In this document: in pieces, positions 7,069-7,384 of the stretch
Numbering within the stretch: the first letter of the stretch is position 1
Layout of the letters: the number at the start of each line of letters is the position of its first letter
Source: Acinetobacter sp.
GTDB lineage: Bacteria > Pseudomonadota > Gammaproteobacteria > Pseudomonadales > Moraxellaceae
Length of the DNA stretch: 7,384 nucleotides
NCBI GenBank assembly: GCA_030152675.1
Contig: JASLIY010000307.1
Span: 1-7,384 of the forward strand
Reading direction: 5' to 3'
Notes under the pieces: model-generated
Told to the model about the DNA's origin: nothing
The model's input: the letters and a program-made list of their open reading frames with translations, nothing else
Databases searched by the model: none
Translations under genes and position numbers: made by a program

Positions 7069-7096
7069 GGTTCGCATAAGGTGTATTATGTTGGTT
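7069..7096 (+). other. dif/pdif-like XerC-XerD recombination site
   Basis: The left arm GGTTCGCATAA (7069-7079) differs from the XerC arm of E. coli dif (GGTGCGCATAA) at one base. The six-base centre is GGTGTA (7080-7085), the centre I recall as common in Acinetobacter pdif sites. The right arm TTATGTTGGTT (7086-7096) matches the XerD arm TTATGTTAAAT at 8 of 11 positions, with all mismatches in the outer end. The inner CATAA/TTATG symmetry is intact. The site ends exactly where the stop codon of the AT-rich minus-strand gene begins. It may be an active site, the chromosomal dif or one of its variants, or a recombined hybrid. Matches are to remembered consensus sequences, not a search. Confidence 0.75.
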
Positions 7097-7348
7097 TTAG
7101 TTCTGATTCAAATATTTTTTTAAATATTTCCATTCTTTACGATATTTAAACTTATATAAATTTGCAGATAATTTATTTTTCCAAGTAATATCTTTTTCAT
7201 CAATAGCATGTTGTTGAATATCCTTAATCAATTCTTCTTTATCAAAGCTACTCCAAATTGGAGAAATTGTTTGCTCGAGGTTTTCAGAACAGATTGGAGC
7301 AACATTATAAAATAACTGGAATTCAATAGTCGCTATATTGTAATCATC
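7097..7348 (-). CDS. C-terminal part of an unrecognised AT-rich gene
   Basis: Read on the minus strand, a frame without start codon context runs 83 codons from the composition break near 7348 to TAA at 7097-7099. The product begins DDYNIATIEFQLFYN and ends with a Lys/Tyr-rich tail (KYLKKYLNQN). It is rich in Lys, Ile, Asn, Glu and Tyr, looks soluble and shows no motif I recognise. G+C is about 26% (62 of 240 bases over 7101-7340), far below the pst genes (31 of 60 in a sample at 2221-2280). That points to acquired DNA. The natural N-terminus is missing, because the sequence beyond 7348 appears to come from elsewhere. A terminator at 6997-7026 in the matching orientation supports a real gene. 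Confidence 0.6.
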   Translation of the reverse strand, partial: DDYNIATIEFQLFYNVAPICSENLEQTISPIWSSFDKEELIKDIQQHAIDEKDITWKNKLSANLYKFKYRKEWKYLKKYLNQN

Positions 7349-7384
7349 GCGTGGCCGACGTCGTGGAGCTCTACAACGAGTCGC
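7348..7384 (+). other. High-G+C terminal segment, probably foreign to the rest
   Basis: The last 37 bases have 25 G or C (68%) directly after a 26% G+C stretch. On the plus strand in the frame starting at 7348 they read RVADVVELYNES, and all twelve codons end in G or C, as in coding DNA of a high-G+C genome. This fits a chimeric join or a mis-assembled end, with the break near 7346-7348. The protein fragment is too short to identify. Confidence 0.6.

Noticed and set aside
7060..7080. tRNA T-arm-like GGGGGTTCGCAT suggesting a tRNA 3' end or attachment site
   Set aside because: No complementary CCCCC arm, acceptor stem or anticodon arm is present; the TTCGCATAA is explained by the XerC arm of the dif-like site.
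1..7384. CRISPR array, transposase, rRNA or complete tRNA
   Set aside because: No regularly spaced repeats, insertion-sequence coding region or RNA gene signature was seen on either strand.

Overview
The window looks like chromosomal DNA of an Acinetobacter-type gammaproteobacterium (Moraxellaceae). The basis is recognition of protein families, not a search. PstC and PstA both have long N-terminal extensions, the SohB-type peptidase lacks a membrane anchor, base composition over the genes is moderate, and a site near the right end has the form of the XerC/XerD (dif/pdif) sites known from Acinetobacter. The genus call is likely but unproven.

Left to centre (1-4975): a complete high-affinity phosphate ABC transporter operon, pstS-pstC-pstA-pstB. 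PstS is the exported phosphate-binding protein, PstC and PstA form the inner-membrane channel, and PstB is the ATPase. A hairpin with a T-run between pstS and pstC would let pstS be made in excess. pstC and pstA overlap by four bases, pstB follows 13 bases later, and a clear intrinsic terminator closes the unit. phoU, which often follows pstB, is absent. The first bases of the window may be half of a PhoB box cut by the window edge.

Centre to right (5073-6777): sohB, a cytoplasmic-looking S49 serine peptidase, converges with a minus-strand gene for a YjdF/DUF2238 six-helix membrane protein. The two share a bidirectional terminator at 6094-6129. A second, stronger-than-random hairpin lies just after the sohB stop codon.

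Right end (6778-7384): a non-coding stretch, then a terminator oriented for leftward transcription, then a 28-base dif-like XerCD site (7069-7096). Directly abutting the site is the stop codon of a partial, very AT-rich minus-strand gene (about 26% G+C over 7101-7340) of unknown function. This arrangement suggests the edge of a XerCD-mobilised module or dif-integrated element and is the most interesting part of the window. The last 37 bases jump to 68% G+C and read on the plus strand as twelve codons that all end in G or C. This most likely marks a chimeric sequence or contig end rather than biology.
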